Assembly (NCBI RefSeq): GCF_029784165.1
Contig: NC_073696.1
Span: forward strand, 169,994,912 to 170,058,911
Length of the DNA: 64,000 nt
Reading direction: 5' to 3'
From: Wyeomyia smithii
Lineage: Eukaryota > Arthropoda > Insecta > Diptera > Culicidae
Under the pieces are notes generated by a model. That model saw only the letters and a list, made by a program, of their open reading frames with translations, was not told the DNA's origin and did not search any database. Both the position numbers and the translations under genes were made by a program. Below, one piece after another: positions 48,040 to 63,846 of the stretch. The first letter of the stretch is position 1. Every line of letters starts with the position of its first letter.

Positions 48040-49589
48040 TTGACGTGGGACTATTGTGGGTGTAAAGATTTAATTCTGCCATAGCCATAGTATATAACAC
48101 ACACCAAACGTACAAATACCAAACACAACAATCCATGAACACTTCACAAAAAAACACATACACCTGTCATAAACCATAGCATACAAACTAATAGGAAAAA
48201 TAATTAACTTGTTGCCTATAAAAGTATTCTGTCATGAATAAATTTACCTTGGATGAATGCATTTTATCACACATACACACACGTTACTCACACACACATT
48301 CACACACACGTCACTCACATACATATTCACACACACACACACACAACACTCACAACACACACACGCATTCACATACACGCGCGCATACACACACATACAC
48401 ACACGCGCACACACACACGCGCACACACACACACACAAACATTGACACACAAAAACATTGACACACACACAAACATTGACACACACACAAACATTGACAC
48501 ACACAAACATTGACACACACACAAACATTGACACACACACACAAACATTGACACACACACAAACATTGACATACACACACATTGACACACACGCGTTAAC
48601 ACACACAGACATTCACACACACACACATTCAACCACACACACATTCAACCACACACACACACACACATTCACACACACACACATTCACACACACACATTC
48701 ACACACACATTCACACACACATTCACACACGCACATTCACACACACACATACACACACACACACATACACACACACTAAAGCTACTCACACACACACACA
48801 CATACACACACACTAAAGCTACTCACACACACATACACACACGCTAAAGCTACTCACACACACATACACACACACATACACACGCTAACGCTACTCAGAC
48901 AATCACACTTGGTATACGACACACTATACCTACACAAATTACTACGGCAGCATCCAAACGGCTTCCTAGTCTGGTCCCTTCCAACGGCTTACAATGGTCC
49001 CCCAGTGCCGATCACGTCCAGTTTCGGGTTGTATTCCAACAACGATATCTGAATTAGATTACCACTGGAACTCAGATCGAATGGAAGCCGAACTGCTTCT
49101 CTCAACACGAAATGTCCTTTTATAGTGTCACTCAGTGTGCGGAACTTGGGTGATTGGTGGAAGAACCAATCACGTGGAAGCATCTCTGCTTTCTTTCTTC
49201 GTCGTTTACGCTGGGTGATAAATGCGTTGCCAATTGGCTGGCATTGCTAGCCAATGACTGAATGCGTGAAATCATTTCGTCTACGTTTTCGAAGTCTGCG
49301 TTAGGGAAATATACCAATCGTATGAAAAATGTATGTGGATATTCGACCTTCAAACTTTCCCGCAATTTTCACGGAGTAATAAGAAAATGGTAATTGAAAT
49401 TATCATGTTATACAAATCTTGTATGTTTTAGCTTTCCAACGATATATTAACTATTGAAATCGGAATAGTTTTTTGAGCGCTATTAGCATCTAAAATCTTC
49501 CATTCCGCCAACCAAAAACGTTACATGTTCAATCCAGTTTTCCCAGAATGTATCTTAGTGTAGTGAAGAAAGACGTAGTCCCACATCAA
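48040..49589. mobile_element. 1.55-kb repeat with TTGACGTGGGACTA ends, copy D1
   Basis: Starts TTGACGTGGGACTATTGTGG and ends GACGTAGTCCCACATCAA, a short inverted terminus. Contains a 600-bp CA-rich array (48270-48880) and then a section shared with the copies at 49631 and 40665. In that section a minus-strand frame (49132-49365) reads FFIRLVYFPNADFENVDEMI and SQLATHLS. The frame is similar in the three copies, so it may derive from a protein, but I do not recognise it. Confidence 0.7.
48270..48880. repeat. CA-rich compound microsatellite/minisatellite
   Basis: (CA)n interrupted in a regular way. ACACAAACATTGACACAC recurs about eight to ten times (48435-48590, period 14-20 bp), and CACTAAAGCTACTCACAC recurs near 48773, 48811 and 48842. 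The His-Thr and Cys-Val frames are by-products. Confidence 0.95.
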
Positions 49590-49874
49590 AAAAACTTAAA
49601 GAGTATGTGCTTGAGTGCATAAACGTAGGCTTGACGTGGGACTATGGTGGGTGTAAAGATTAATTCTGCCATAGTCATAGTATATAACACACACCAAACG
49701 TACAAATACCATACACAACATACATACATACATACAACATACATGAACACTTCACGAAAAAACACATACACCTGTCATAAACCATAGCATACAAACTGAT
49801 AGGAAAAATAATTAACTTGTTGCCTAGGAAAATATTTTGTCATAAATAAATTTACCTCGGATGAATGCATTTTT

Positions 49875-50094
49875 GCACACACATATTATACACACATACA
49901 CGTTATACACACACGCTATATACACACACACTACTCACAAGCACACGCTCCTCAGATACACCCACGCTACTTACACACACACACAAACACACACAGAGAC
50001 ACACACACGCACACACAGATACACACACGCACACACAGCCACACACACAGACACACACTCACACAGAAAGCACATAAACACACACACACGCCAC

Positions 50095-50129
<35 letters not shown>

Positions 50130-50375
50130 ACTTACACACACATGCCACTCACACACACACGCCACTCACATACACACGCCACTTACACACACATACACAT
50201 ACACACGCTGACGCTACTCACACACACACACCTACACACGCTAACGCTACTCACACACGCATACACGCAGCACGCTACTCTCACACACACATACACACGC
50301 TAACGCTACTCACACACATATACACACGCTACTCCCGCTCACACATACACACGCACACGCTACTCGGACACACAC
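49875..50375. repeat. CA-rich compound microsatellite in copy D2
   Basis: (CA)n with regular interruptions such as GCCACTCACACACACACG and GCTAACGCTACTCACACA, related to but not identical with the array in D1. Confidence 0.93.
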
Positions 50376-51715
50376 GCTTCATATACGACACATTATACCA
50401 ACACAAATTACTATCGGCAGCATCCAAACGGCTTCCAAGTCTTCCAATGGTCCCTTCCGACGGCTTCCAATGGTCCCCAGTACCGATCACCGCCGGGTTC
50501 GGACCGTATTTCAACAACGATATCTGAATTAGATTACCACTGGTGGGATCCAACTCAGATCGAAGGGAAGCCGAACTGTTCGCTTTGACGGTCGACCAGG
50601 AAATGAGCCTCTCTCAACTAGTGATGGGAAACTTATCGATACTTATCGATAATATCGATAAATACTGGTCATCGATATTACCGTTAATTTTTTGACGTTA
50701 ACGATAATTATCGATATTATAAGGGTGAGCACAAGTCAGTGCGGCTGGTTACTGGAGGAGACCCAAAAGAAGGAGACCTCACCTACCCTACCCCAGGAGT
50801 TGCTTTTGCCGCTAGTTATTTGTTGGGTGCTGTTATTCGACAAGATTTAGCATTGTTGGGGGTGGTGTAAAGGTTCGCCCCGGGTGTCACTGAGTTTCTG
50901 AGAAATAATGGTAACTAAAAAGGTATTTATAGTTTTTAGTTTCCTAAGAACAGATGAATTCGACAACTTAGTACTGGAGAACTTTAAAAAAATATCCAAA
51001 CTTTTTGCACCATCTCATAAAAAGCAATGATACGAAATTATAATAAAATGCATTTTCTTTGGCTTGCCAAGTCTTATAATATGATGGACATGTATAGCGA
51101 CAGTCTATTGGTAATTCTCTGGTAATTGTTTAGTTTAACTTGGAACTGTTTAAGTTTAAAGTATCTGTTACCCAACAAACAATTTTTAGTTCCTTTGTAT
51201 GTACACTTTGGCACACACTCCGGAAATCCGAAACATTTCCAGTGACCCTTGGTCACGTCCAGTTCCCAAGTAATACTAGGAAACTAGGACAGTTTTTAGT
51301 AAAATGAAACCTGTTTTGTCAGAATTGATTCATTTTTCGTGAAGTTCTGGCCACTTAAAAATTGATAGAATTTTGCCTGCTTCAATTATTTCCCTTATTA
51401 TACAACCTTCAAAATGAGCTTCGGCTTGAAACTACTCCGTAGAAAGCACTCCCGGCGTAAAACCCGAAGACTTTCCAAAACAAACTGTTTAACTCCTCCG
51501 GTTGTTTGAATTTTCATTCGCAGTATCGTAAGATTTGTCATTCAAGGTCTTAACACAATGAATACGTTGCGGCTGCGTTTGCGGCAATTTGACAGTTAGC
51601 CCATACATTTACTGTCACATTGATGTCAACGCAACGCAAACGTATCCATTCTGTTTGGGCCATCTCTGTCTCTGTTTTTAACAAATTTATATAGTAAAAT
51701 TGCATTTGTACAATA

Positions 51716-53036
51716 ACGTTTGCGGTAAAAAAATGGACAAAAATTGCCGATTTTTCATGGGTTTACCTTCAATCGCACTGACGAAACTACTCATGCATCA
51801 TCAATCATAGTAACCCATGAGTTAGCAAAAAAAAATTGACAGCTCTATCAGTCAAACTCTAACTGTGATGACGAAAAAAGTGAAGCTACTCCGTACAGAA
51901 GTGTGCGCGTTCAAAAACGGTACCTCGCCGCGTCAAAAACGAACATCGTGCGGCACTTTGTGAACGCCGGGTATGCCGGTTCTGGCATCTACAACATCTT
52001 GACACTATTGGACAACGATCAGAGCATCGAAAGAAAGCCCGGTTCCGGACGGCCAACGACCCTGAGCGACAAGAAGCTTCAAAGGATGCTGAAGAGAAAG
52101 ACCGAGGGAAAATTGGCTAAATCGCTGCGTGCACTTGGCCGAGAGGTTGGTGCATGCTCTAAAACAGTGAAAAAGCATCTGGAGAACATGGACATACATG
52201 CAGGAAGCGGCAGTCCCGTCCACTGGTCTCGGAGCTGCAGGCAATGATGCAGCGACAGCGGTGAAATAAAATGGTCAAGTCGATTTCTCGGCGAATCTGA
52301 CGCGACAGTGGTACTGGACGACTAGACCTATCTCACCCTGGATGGCAACGACTAGCAGGGCTCTTCGTATTTTACCTCCCCCACGAAGGAAGTGAGCACC
52401 GAGGTAAAATTTATTTCACAGACCAAGTTCCCCAAGAAGGTGCGGCTGTGGCTGACAATCAGTGAGAAAGGGATGTCAAAGTTGCTCTTCTTTCGCTCCG
52501 GGCTGGCCGTGAACACGGAAATTTATAGTACGAAGTGCCTAACAGAAGTTGCGTCGTTCATCAAGAAATACCATAAGCGCAAAGACACGGTGTTCTGGCC
52601 AGATTTGACGTCGGCCAACTACTCGAAGCGATCATTGGAGAGATGGAGCGGCTGAACATCGATGTGGTACCGAAGTCGGCGAATCGGCCCAATGTTCCCC
52701 ACCTGCTTCTCATCGAGAATTTCTGGACAAACTTGAAGCGCAAGATCTATTCCAACAATTTTGTCGCGAAAACAGAGGAGGAATTAATAAAAAAAACGAA
52801 GAAAGAGCTTAAAAACATGGCTACACGCATGTTTTCGTCCGCCATGGCGAATGTTCCGGTTAACTGCCGGAAGGCTGCACGCAAGGACGTAATATTTTTT
52901 TGTGAGGAAGCTAACATGATAACCTTCCATGGGAAATTTATCCAACTCAATTATATGTCATAGTTTTTTCTCATCACCATCTGAAATAGTTTTTTTTTTC
53001 ATCACCACCTGAAAAATTTTTTGTTACCGCAAACGT
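51716..53036 (+). mobile_element. Tc1/mariner element (DD37E type), inactive
   Basis: Ends ACGTTTGCGGTAA and TTACCGCAAACGT are perfect inverted repeats, and both sides carry the TA target duplication (51714-51715 and 53037-53038). The total is 1321 bp, the normal size for this superfamily. It encodes one transposase, now broken by stops and frameshifts. The family with 37 residues between the last two catalytic residues was described from mosquitoes (ITmD37E), which supports the host inference. Confidence 0.93.
51869..52963 (+). pseudogene. Tc1/mariner transposase, DD37E, degenerate
   Basis: The start ATG 51869 opens MTKKVKLLRTEVCAF, then a frameshift moves to the frame 51903-52247 with paired helix-turn-helix regions and the linker RKPGSGRP. 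Further stops follow near 52255-52370. The first catalytic Asp is in VLDD (52312-52323), followed by a TAG where Glu is expected. The second Asp is in FWPDLTSA (GAT at 52602-52604), and the third catalytic residue is the Glu of IENFW (GAG at 52715-52717). Their separation is 113 nt with one missing base between the two frames, equal to 37 intervening residues when counted as 114. The C-terminus runs to 52963. It would cut and paste the element at TA. Confidence 0.9.
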
Positions 53037-53741
53037 TAGCTGTCAAATTATCGATACTTATCGATAACAGCCCCGGAATTATCGATTGTTATCGATGTCT
53101 GTTTTGGGCGATATTTCCCATCACTACTCTCAACACGGAATGTCCTTTTATAGCGTCACTCAGTGTGGGGACTTGGGTGATTGGGGGAAGAACCAATCAC
53201 GTGGAAGCATCTCTGCTTTCTTTCATCGTTTATATTGGGTAATGAATTGGATGCCAATTGGCTGGCATTGTTAGCCAATGACTGGATGCGTGAAATCATT
53301 TCGTCTATGTTTTTGAAGTCTGCGTTAGGGAAATATACCAATCGTATGAAAAATGCATGTGAATATGCGACCTTTTCCGCAATTTTCACGGAATAATAAA
53401 AAAATGGTAACTAAAATTGTCATGTTATACAAATCTTGTATATTTTAGCTTTCCAACGGTATATTAACTATTGAAATCGGAACAGTTGTTTGAGCGCTAT
53501 TAGCATTTAAAATCTTCCATTCCGCCAACCAATAACGTTACATGTACAATCCAGTTTTCACAGAATGTACCTTAGTATAGTGAAGAAAGACGTAGTCCCA
53601 CGTCAAAAAACGACAGTGAGATTGGTATTATAATTTGATAGGTATTCGGATCGCAGACATTTTAATGAAATTCTACGGTTGACCAATAAATATTTAGCGA
53701 TTCCCGGAAACCCGATAAATACGAAACACAGCGAGCCAGTA

Positions 53742-54152
53742 TACCCGATCAAACGATTATAACAAACGGGTATCACAAATATATCTGAAATTGACAAAAA
53801 TAACAAAGCCTGCAATATTCTGGATATACCAGAATAATAAAAAGTACAGAATTATATCAAATTGTGTTATCATACACTTGAATGTTCAAAAGTGTGTTTT
53901 TCTAAAGCATATATATAACAAAATTTGTTATTCAATTGACAAAATAGTGTACATTCTAACTAATTCTGATCTTTTTCTGCCAAAAACCTTACAAATCTTG
54001 CTATAATTTGTTATAATCAGTAAGTAATTTTGATAGGAATTTTGATATTTTAACTATTAACGAGACCAAGTTTAGAACACAAGTTGATACAAAAAGTTCG
54101 TAACAAAATATTAAGATTTGTTATAATCTTGATATTTTTGACTGATCGGGTA
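53742..54152. mobile_element. Small inverted-repeat element, TACCCGATCA ends
   Basis: TACCCGATCAAACGATTATAACAA-type left end and TGATCGGGTA right end are inverted, each with a nearby TTATAA/AACAAA stretch. About 410 bp, AT-rich and non-coding. The outer TA may be the target duplication. Confidence 0.5.
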
Positions 54153-54172
54153 ACTTGAATAATACAATCCTG

Positions 54173-57100
54173 CCAACCCCAAAATCTAACTGAAGGCAAT
54201 TTGACATAGTATGTACTTTTAATCACTAATGCAAAAAAAACATAAATCGTACTGTTGAATTACCGTATATTAAATTAAATAACCCTCTTGTTTTTACCAA
54301 ACCTAATCACTTTATTTAATGTTCCCTGAAAAAGAAGGTTGCCGCGAAATTATTGCGAATTTTGATTATATTGCCACCAGCGAATTACCATTGTCTCTAT
54401 CAATAACCTTCATCACAGATAACAGACATCCAAGCTAATTTTGCTTCATGTGTAAAGAGACGCAACGGTTTTTTAGCATGTCGCAATACGCAATATGGTG
54501 GCGCTAAGAACTTTTAGTAGTCAATGATTCGATAAAATCGATAGTTTTCCCCATCTTATCGCGATAATTGCAATAAGAGTTGCTGTTTTTTATTGCAGAA
54601 ATTTTGAGCAGTCGTAATTTGTACACAATCGACAATTTTATTCAATACCAGTTTATATTTGCGATAAATTTGTTAGTTTTTGTGTTGATATGAAAAAACA
54701 CACAAACCTCACAAAAACAGTGTTATATCGTTGCAAAAAAAGCGACTCTATAATCTGTGAGAATTTTCATGCGTCTGGCAGCTTTGACTATAATCCAGCG
54801 CTGCCATCACCAAAGTGGTTAAAGTCGCAAGTTGCAGAAACATGTCGTTAGCATTCCAAACGAGTAAGAATTTGAAATCTTACACGCGATTTCTGGAGTT
54901 TTTTGTTCTAGCTTGGAGCTCTGTGCATTAATGTAGTTTGGTATATAGTCTCGACTGTATGTGTTATCTCATTGTACATTATATGGAATGTGGATACGGC
55001 CGTTTTTGGTTATTGGCAGAGCCGGATTTAAGGGAGGGCCCAGGGGGCCCGGGCCCCGGGCCCCCACAAAACGAGAAAAAGTTCTTTTCTCTATCAAAAA
55101 TGAGATTCAATCAAAAGTTCAATTTACAGTAAGAAAATTTGAACAGACCATTTCAATCTGAAACTTTCCTTCAGTGTTATTTTTTCGCGAGCGCCAATAT
55201 CACAACTACATCCATAAGAGTTAACCTTCGATTCTCTTGGAATGACACACATTAACACACCATTTGAATCGAACCAGCGCGCATAGGAGATCAAGCAGGA
55301 AAGAAAATAATCCACAAGTTTTTTAATGCATTGCTGTTGATTTCGAAAACAAGTTTACCTGTCCGAATCAGGGATACTAGATTTGCGTTGCAAAATGCAG
55401 ATTTTCAGAGTCCGTGTGCAGATTTTATTGACCTGCAGAAGTGTGTAGTTTTTTCTAGTTTCTGTAGATTATTGCCAGCGTAGCTATATGTTTGCGCAGT
55501 TTTTTTCAAATTGTGTGCAAATTTTTGCTTGCGGATCGCATTTTTTTCAAATTGCGGTAGGTTTTAATTTTTCAGATATCAAGAAAAAAATTCCGGATTT
55601 CAAGCAGTTGCATACATTTATTTATTTGAGCCTAATGATCTCGAACGCAACTGGAGAAAGGTCTTTATCGAAGATGAAACTGATTGAAAATAGGTTGCGT
55701 ACGACTATGAAGAGTGAAAGGCTGTTAAACTTAGCATTGTTAAGTTGAGAGTACAATATTCTGAAGGAGCTGAATGTTGATTATTAAATCAATAAGTTCT
55801 CTGCAAAAAAAAACTCGTAAGAAAAAATTCTAGCAAATTTTTGGTAACTTTTCAATGACAAATAAATGTTTTTAACTCGTACGATAAAAAAAACGGGCCA
55901 ACCCCAAAATCTAACTGAAGGCAATTTGACATAGTATGTACTTTTAATCACTAATGCAAAAAAAACATAAATCGTACGGTTGAATTACCGTATATTAAAT
56001 TAAATAACCCTCTTGTTTTTACCAAACCTAATCACTTTATTTAATGTTTCCTGAAAAAGAAGGTTGCCGCGAAATTATTGCGAATTTTGATTATATTGCC
56101 ACCAGCGAATTACCATTGTCTCTATCAATAACCTTCATCACAGATAACAGACATTCAAGCTAATTTTGCTTCATGTGTAAAGAGACGCAACGGTTTTTTA
56201 GCATGTCGCAATACGCAATATGGTGGCGCTAAGAACTTTTAGTCGTCAATGATTCGATAAAATCGATAGTTTTCCCCATCTTATCGCGATAATTGCAATA
56301 AGAGTTGCTGTTTTTTATTGCAGAAATTTTGAGCAGTCGTAATTTGTACACAATCGACAATTTTATTCAATACCAGTTTATATTTGCGATAAATTTGTTA
56401 GTTTTTGTGTTGATATGAAAAAACACACAAACCTCACAAAAACAGTGTTATATCGTTGCAAAAAAAGCGACTCTATAATCTGTGAGAATTTTCATGCGTC
56501 TGGCAGCTTTGACTATAATCCAGCGCTGCCATCACTAAAGTGGTTAAAGTCGCAAGTTGCAGAAACATGTCGTTAGCATTCCAAACGAGTAAGAATTTGA
56601 AATCTTACACGCGATTTCTGGAGTTTTTTGTTCTAGCTTGGAGCTCTGTGCATTAATGTAGTTTGGTATATAGTCTCGACTGTATGTGTTATCTCATTGG
56701 ACATTATATGGAATGTGGATACGGCCGTTTTTGGTTATTGGCAGAGCCGGATTTAAGGGGGGGGGGGGGGCAGGGGGCCCGGGCCCCGGGCCCCCACAAA
56801 ACGAGAAAAAGTTCTTTTCTCTATCAAAAATGAGATTCAATCAAAAGTTCAATTTACAGTAAGAAAATTTGAACAGACCATTTCAATCTGAAACTTTCCT
56901 TCAGTGTTATTTTTTCGCGAGCGCCAATATCACAACTACATCCATAAGAGTTAACCTTCGATTCTCTTGGAATGACACACATTAACACACCATTTGAATC
57001 GAACCAGCGCGCATGGGAGATCAAGCAGGAAAGAAAATAATCCACAAGTTTTTTTAATGCATTGCTGTTGATTCCGAAAATAAGTTTACCTGTCCGAATC

Positions 57101-57619
57101 AGGGATACTAGATTTGCGTTGCAAAATGCAGATTTTCAGAGTCCGTGTGCAGATTTTATTGACCTGCAGAAGTGTGTAGTATTTTTCTAGTTTCTGTAGA
57201 TTATTGCCAGCGTAGCTATATGTTTGCGCAGTCTTTCTCAAATTGTGTGCAAATTTTTGCTTGCGGATCGCATTTTTTTCAAATTGCGGTAGGTTTTAAT
57301 TTTTCAGATATCAAGAAAAAATTCCGGATTTCAAGCAGTTGCATACATTTATTTATTTGAGCCTAATGATCTCGAACGCAACTGGAGAAAGGTCTTTATC
57401 GAAGATGAAACTGATTGAAAATAGGTTGCGTACGACTATGAAGGCTGTCAAACTTAGCATTGTTAAGTTGAGAGTACAATATTCTGAAGGAGCTGAATGT
57501 TGATTATTCAATCAATAAGTTCTCTGCAAAAAAAAACTCGTAAGAAAAAATTCTAGCAAATTTTTGGTAACTTTTCAATAACAAATAAATGTTTTTAACT
57601 CGTACGATAAAAAAACGGG
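54173..57619. repeat. 1.72-kb tandem duplication capturing a hAT element
   Basis: Unit 1 is 54173-55897 and unit 2 is 55898-57619. Each begins CCAACCCCAAAATCTAAC and ends inside the hAT element at ACGATAAAAAA(A)CGGG. The units are nearly identical; visible differences are a poly(G) run at 56757, a nine-base loss near 57441 and scattered substitutions. Because both units contain the same hAT left flank (GTTATTGG), the duplication happened after the hAT insertion. Confidence 0.95.
55017..55897 (+). mobile_element. hAT element, copy truncated by the tandem-duplication joint
   Basis: Starts CAGAGCCGGATTTAAGG after GTTATTGG. It contains the conserved transposase tail MISNATGERSLSKMKLIENR near 55630-55690, followed by NLALLS, a good match to the hAT C-terminal dimerisation segment. 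The right terminus is absent because the duplication joint cuts it. Confidence 0.88.
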
Positions 57620-57687
57620 TTTGTTTTATTCTGGGGCCCCAACTGTAAACTGGGCCCCGGGCCCCCACAATCGTAAATCCAGCTCTG
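56742..57687 (+). mobile_element. hAT element, complete ends, 8-bp target duplication
   Basis: Starts CAGAGCCGGATTTAAGG and ends AATCCAGCTCTG. Flanked by exact GTTATTGG at 56734-56741 and 57688-57695. GGGCCCC runs occur at both ends. NATGERSLSK is retained near 57372-57405. It is about 950 bp, related to but shorter than 23424-24581, lacking most of the transposase. Confidence 0.92.
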
Positions 57688-57937
57688 GTTATTGGTTACG
57701 TGGAAAGACAGTGAAGTGCAAAAGCAAAAATAGTATTCTTGGATTTCGCAAACATTTGAAATTTTGGCATAATGAACGGAACTATGAGCCAAGCAGCGAG
57801 TTCCGGTAAAGTATCTACACAGCCGAAGGCGAATGAACAAAAAGTTACTTCTGACCGAGAAGCAATGTCAAGACAGATCCGTGACTGCATTATGAGTTTG
57901 TGAAACGCGATTCACAAAATCAGAACACATTGCATTA

Positions 57938-58521
57938 GGGAACATCCATAAATGACGTAGCATTCGAAGGGCGAGGGGGGTGTCTGCAGTTTTGTGACGA
58001 GAGAGAGGGTGGGGGGCCAAGCCAAGCTACGTAGCAAATATGAAACTAAGAAGAAAAAAATGGATTTTTTCTAATTGCTCTTTTTTTTCTCTTAGGGTCA
58101 TTTCTATAATATTCTTGCCTTTTCTTGTTCATTTATGATACAAGGTATAAAGCGAAGCAAAGCCTTGGTGCTACATTCCGATTCGGAACTTGACCTTCTG
58201 TTCATTTATACACAGACTTCGCAGCCAACTGTTTAGAGTACAGGACAATTGCGGGGCTAGCGCTATGATCCTACTGACACTAACAGTCTCTCCCGAGTCG
58301 AGACTTAAACCTACGACGACTGGCTTGTTAGACCAGCAGCATACCTCGAGACCATCTGGGAGATGATACAAGGTATGTTTTTGGTAATAAAATTTACAAG
58401 AAATATGTAATGGGGGGGGGGGGGGGGGATTGTCATAATTGCTTGTGACGAAATGCCACAATGGGGGAGTAGAAGGTCTGTCAAAAAGACCTAAAAATGT
58501 TGTTTGTTTATATATGTTCCC
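57938..58521. mobile_element. Miniature element, GGGAACATCCATAAATGACG end, with nested SINE
   Basis: The left end GGGAACATCCATAAATGACG and right end TATATATGTTCCC are inverted, with G- and C-rich blocks inside, as in 33514-34287. The SINE 58149-58362 lies inside with its own target duplication. Without it the element is about 356 bp. Confidence 0.65.
58149..58362 (-). mobile_element. tRNA-derived SINE, family 2, complete copy
   Basis: Flanked by an exact 14-bp target duplication ATGATACAAGGTAT (58135-58148 and 58363-58376). The minus strand reads a tRNA-like head (GATGGTCTCGAGG, TCTAACAAGCCAG, B-box-like GGTTTAAGTCTCGAC), a body with GCTAGCCCCGCAATTGTCC, and the tail CCAAGGCTTTGCTT. I recall this as a common mosquito SINE. 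Partial copies are at 42737 and 45718. Confidence 0.9.
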
Positions 58522-58866
58522 TTACAAGTGTCTTCTATACACGCTGCGACCAGCGATTATCTGAGTAAAACTATCAACCTACTTTAACCTGAAGTTCCAC
58601 ATTAACAAAGCTCACCGATCAGTTCAGTAAGCAGGTAAAAATATGAGATTCTCGCGAGAAAAAAAGAAGTGCATCTGAGAGCAAACCACACGGATCACAC
58701 ATTTGTTTTCCTTCTAGTCGTGATTCAGCAATTGGTGGTAATATCCAGCTAACTTTTGAGGTTAGCGAGTGAGCGATTGGAAAAGTTCGATATTCGACGG
58801 TAGGTCATTTAATGTGGTTTGCTTCGCCTGTACAACGTTGCTGATGACTGTATTTCGTTCTTGTTG
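58522..58866. other. No recognisable feature
   Basis: Mixed sequence with only short frames. A GAGGTTAGCGAGTGAGCGATTGG phrase near 58758 is faintly like the TTAGCG repeats. Confidence 0.35.
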
Positions 58867-59284
58867 GCAAGGTTGCATATTCAATTTCGGGGTGTCAATT
58901 CCATTCGATTAGCCGCGTGCCGATAGCTCGCTCCACAAGTACAATTTTCTGACTTGATGTACGACAAACTTGCAGTCCCAAACTACACAAGTTTGTTGAA
59001 GAAAGCAATGCTCTAACACTTGTGCCTAAAGTGTGAGAGCCCATATTCAGCGGGATGTTCAGCCAATATTCGCGGTGAATATTATAATATTCACCACGAA
59101 TATTGACTGAATATGGGCTTTCACGCTTCAGGCATAAGAGTTAGAGCATTACATTATTCGACAAACTTGTAGTACTACTTAAAGACTACAAGTTTGTCAT
59201 ACATCGTATTTCTAAATTGTACTTATGAAGCGAGCTGTCGGCACGCGGTGAAAAAGTACCCTAAAATTGAATATGCAACCTTGC
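58867..59284. mobile_element. 418-bp near-complete palindrome
   Basis: The left edge GCAAGGTTGCATATTCAATTT is inverted at the right edge. The arms meet at a perfect GGTGAATATTATAATATTCACC-type centre at 59074-59095. Inner blocks such as GAGCCCATATTCAG and GTGCCGATAGCTCGCT also pair with minor mismatch. There is no internal coding sequence. It is a foldback-type miniature element, able in principle to form one long hairpin. Confidence 0.85.
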
Positions 59285-59422
59285 TTGTTGACGGACGTAA
59301 TGACGATTCCGCCATTGACCCGAAGGAAATTCAAATTATTAAGATTAAAATGCAGAAAACAAATTAATATCGTTGTCCTCTGGTTTGTGAATAAACAATA
59401 GAAATCGCTCGCAATCATTTGG

Positions 59423-63842
<4,420 letters not shown>

Positions 63843-63846
<4 letters not shown>

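Larger units (their letters stand above)
50619..53126. mobile_element. 2.5-kb hAT-like element with subterminal TATCGATA, carrying a mariner
   Basis: Starts TAGTGATGGGAAACTTATCG and ends GCGATATTTCCCATCACTA, inverted. Flanked by exact CTCTCAAC (50611-50618 and 53127-53134). TATCGATA occurs at 50634, 50644, 50653 and 50709 on the left and 53049 and 53059 on the right, with near-matches between and beyond. The Tc1/mariner element 51716-53036 is nested inside; without it the hAT part is about 1.19 kb and has no transposase frame. The part from 50720 to 51713 has no recognisable gene. Confidence 0.9.
49631..53606. mobile_element. Repeat with TTGACGTGGGACTA ends, copy D2, split by hAT
   Basis: Starts TTGACGTGGGACTATGGTGG and ends GACGTAGTCCCACGTCAA. 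It lies in direct tandem with D1, only about 40 bp apart. A 2.5-kb hAT-like element (50619-53126) interrupts it. Joined across the insertion, the copy is about 1.46 kb and parallels D1, including a CA array. Confidence 0.75.

Noticed and set aside
48234..50211. His-Thr-rich and Cys-Val-rich frames
   Set aside because: By-products of CA/TG microsatellites; they are open on both strands and have no other sequence character.
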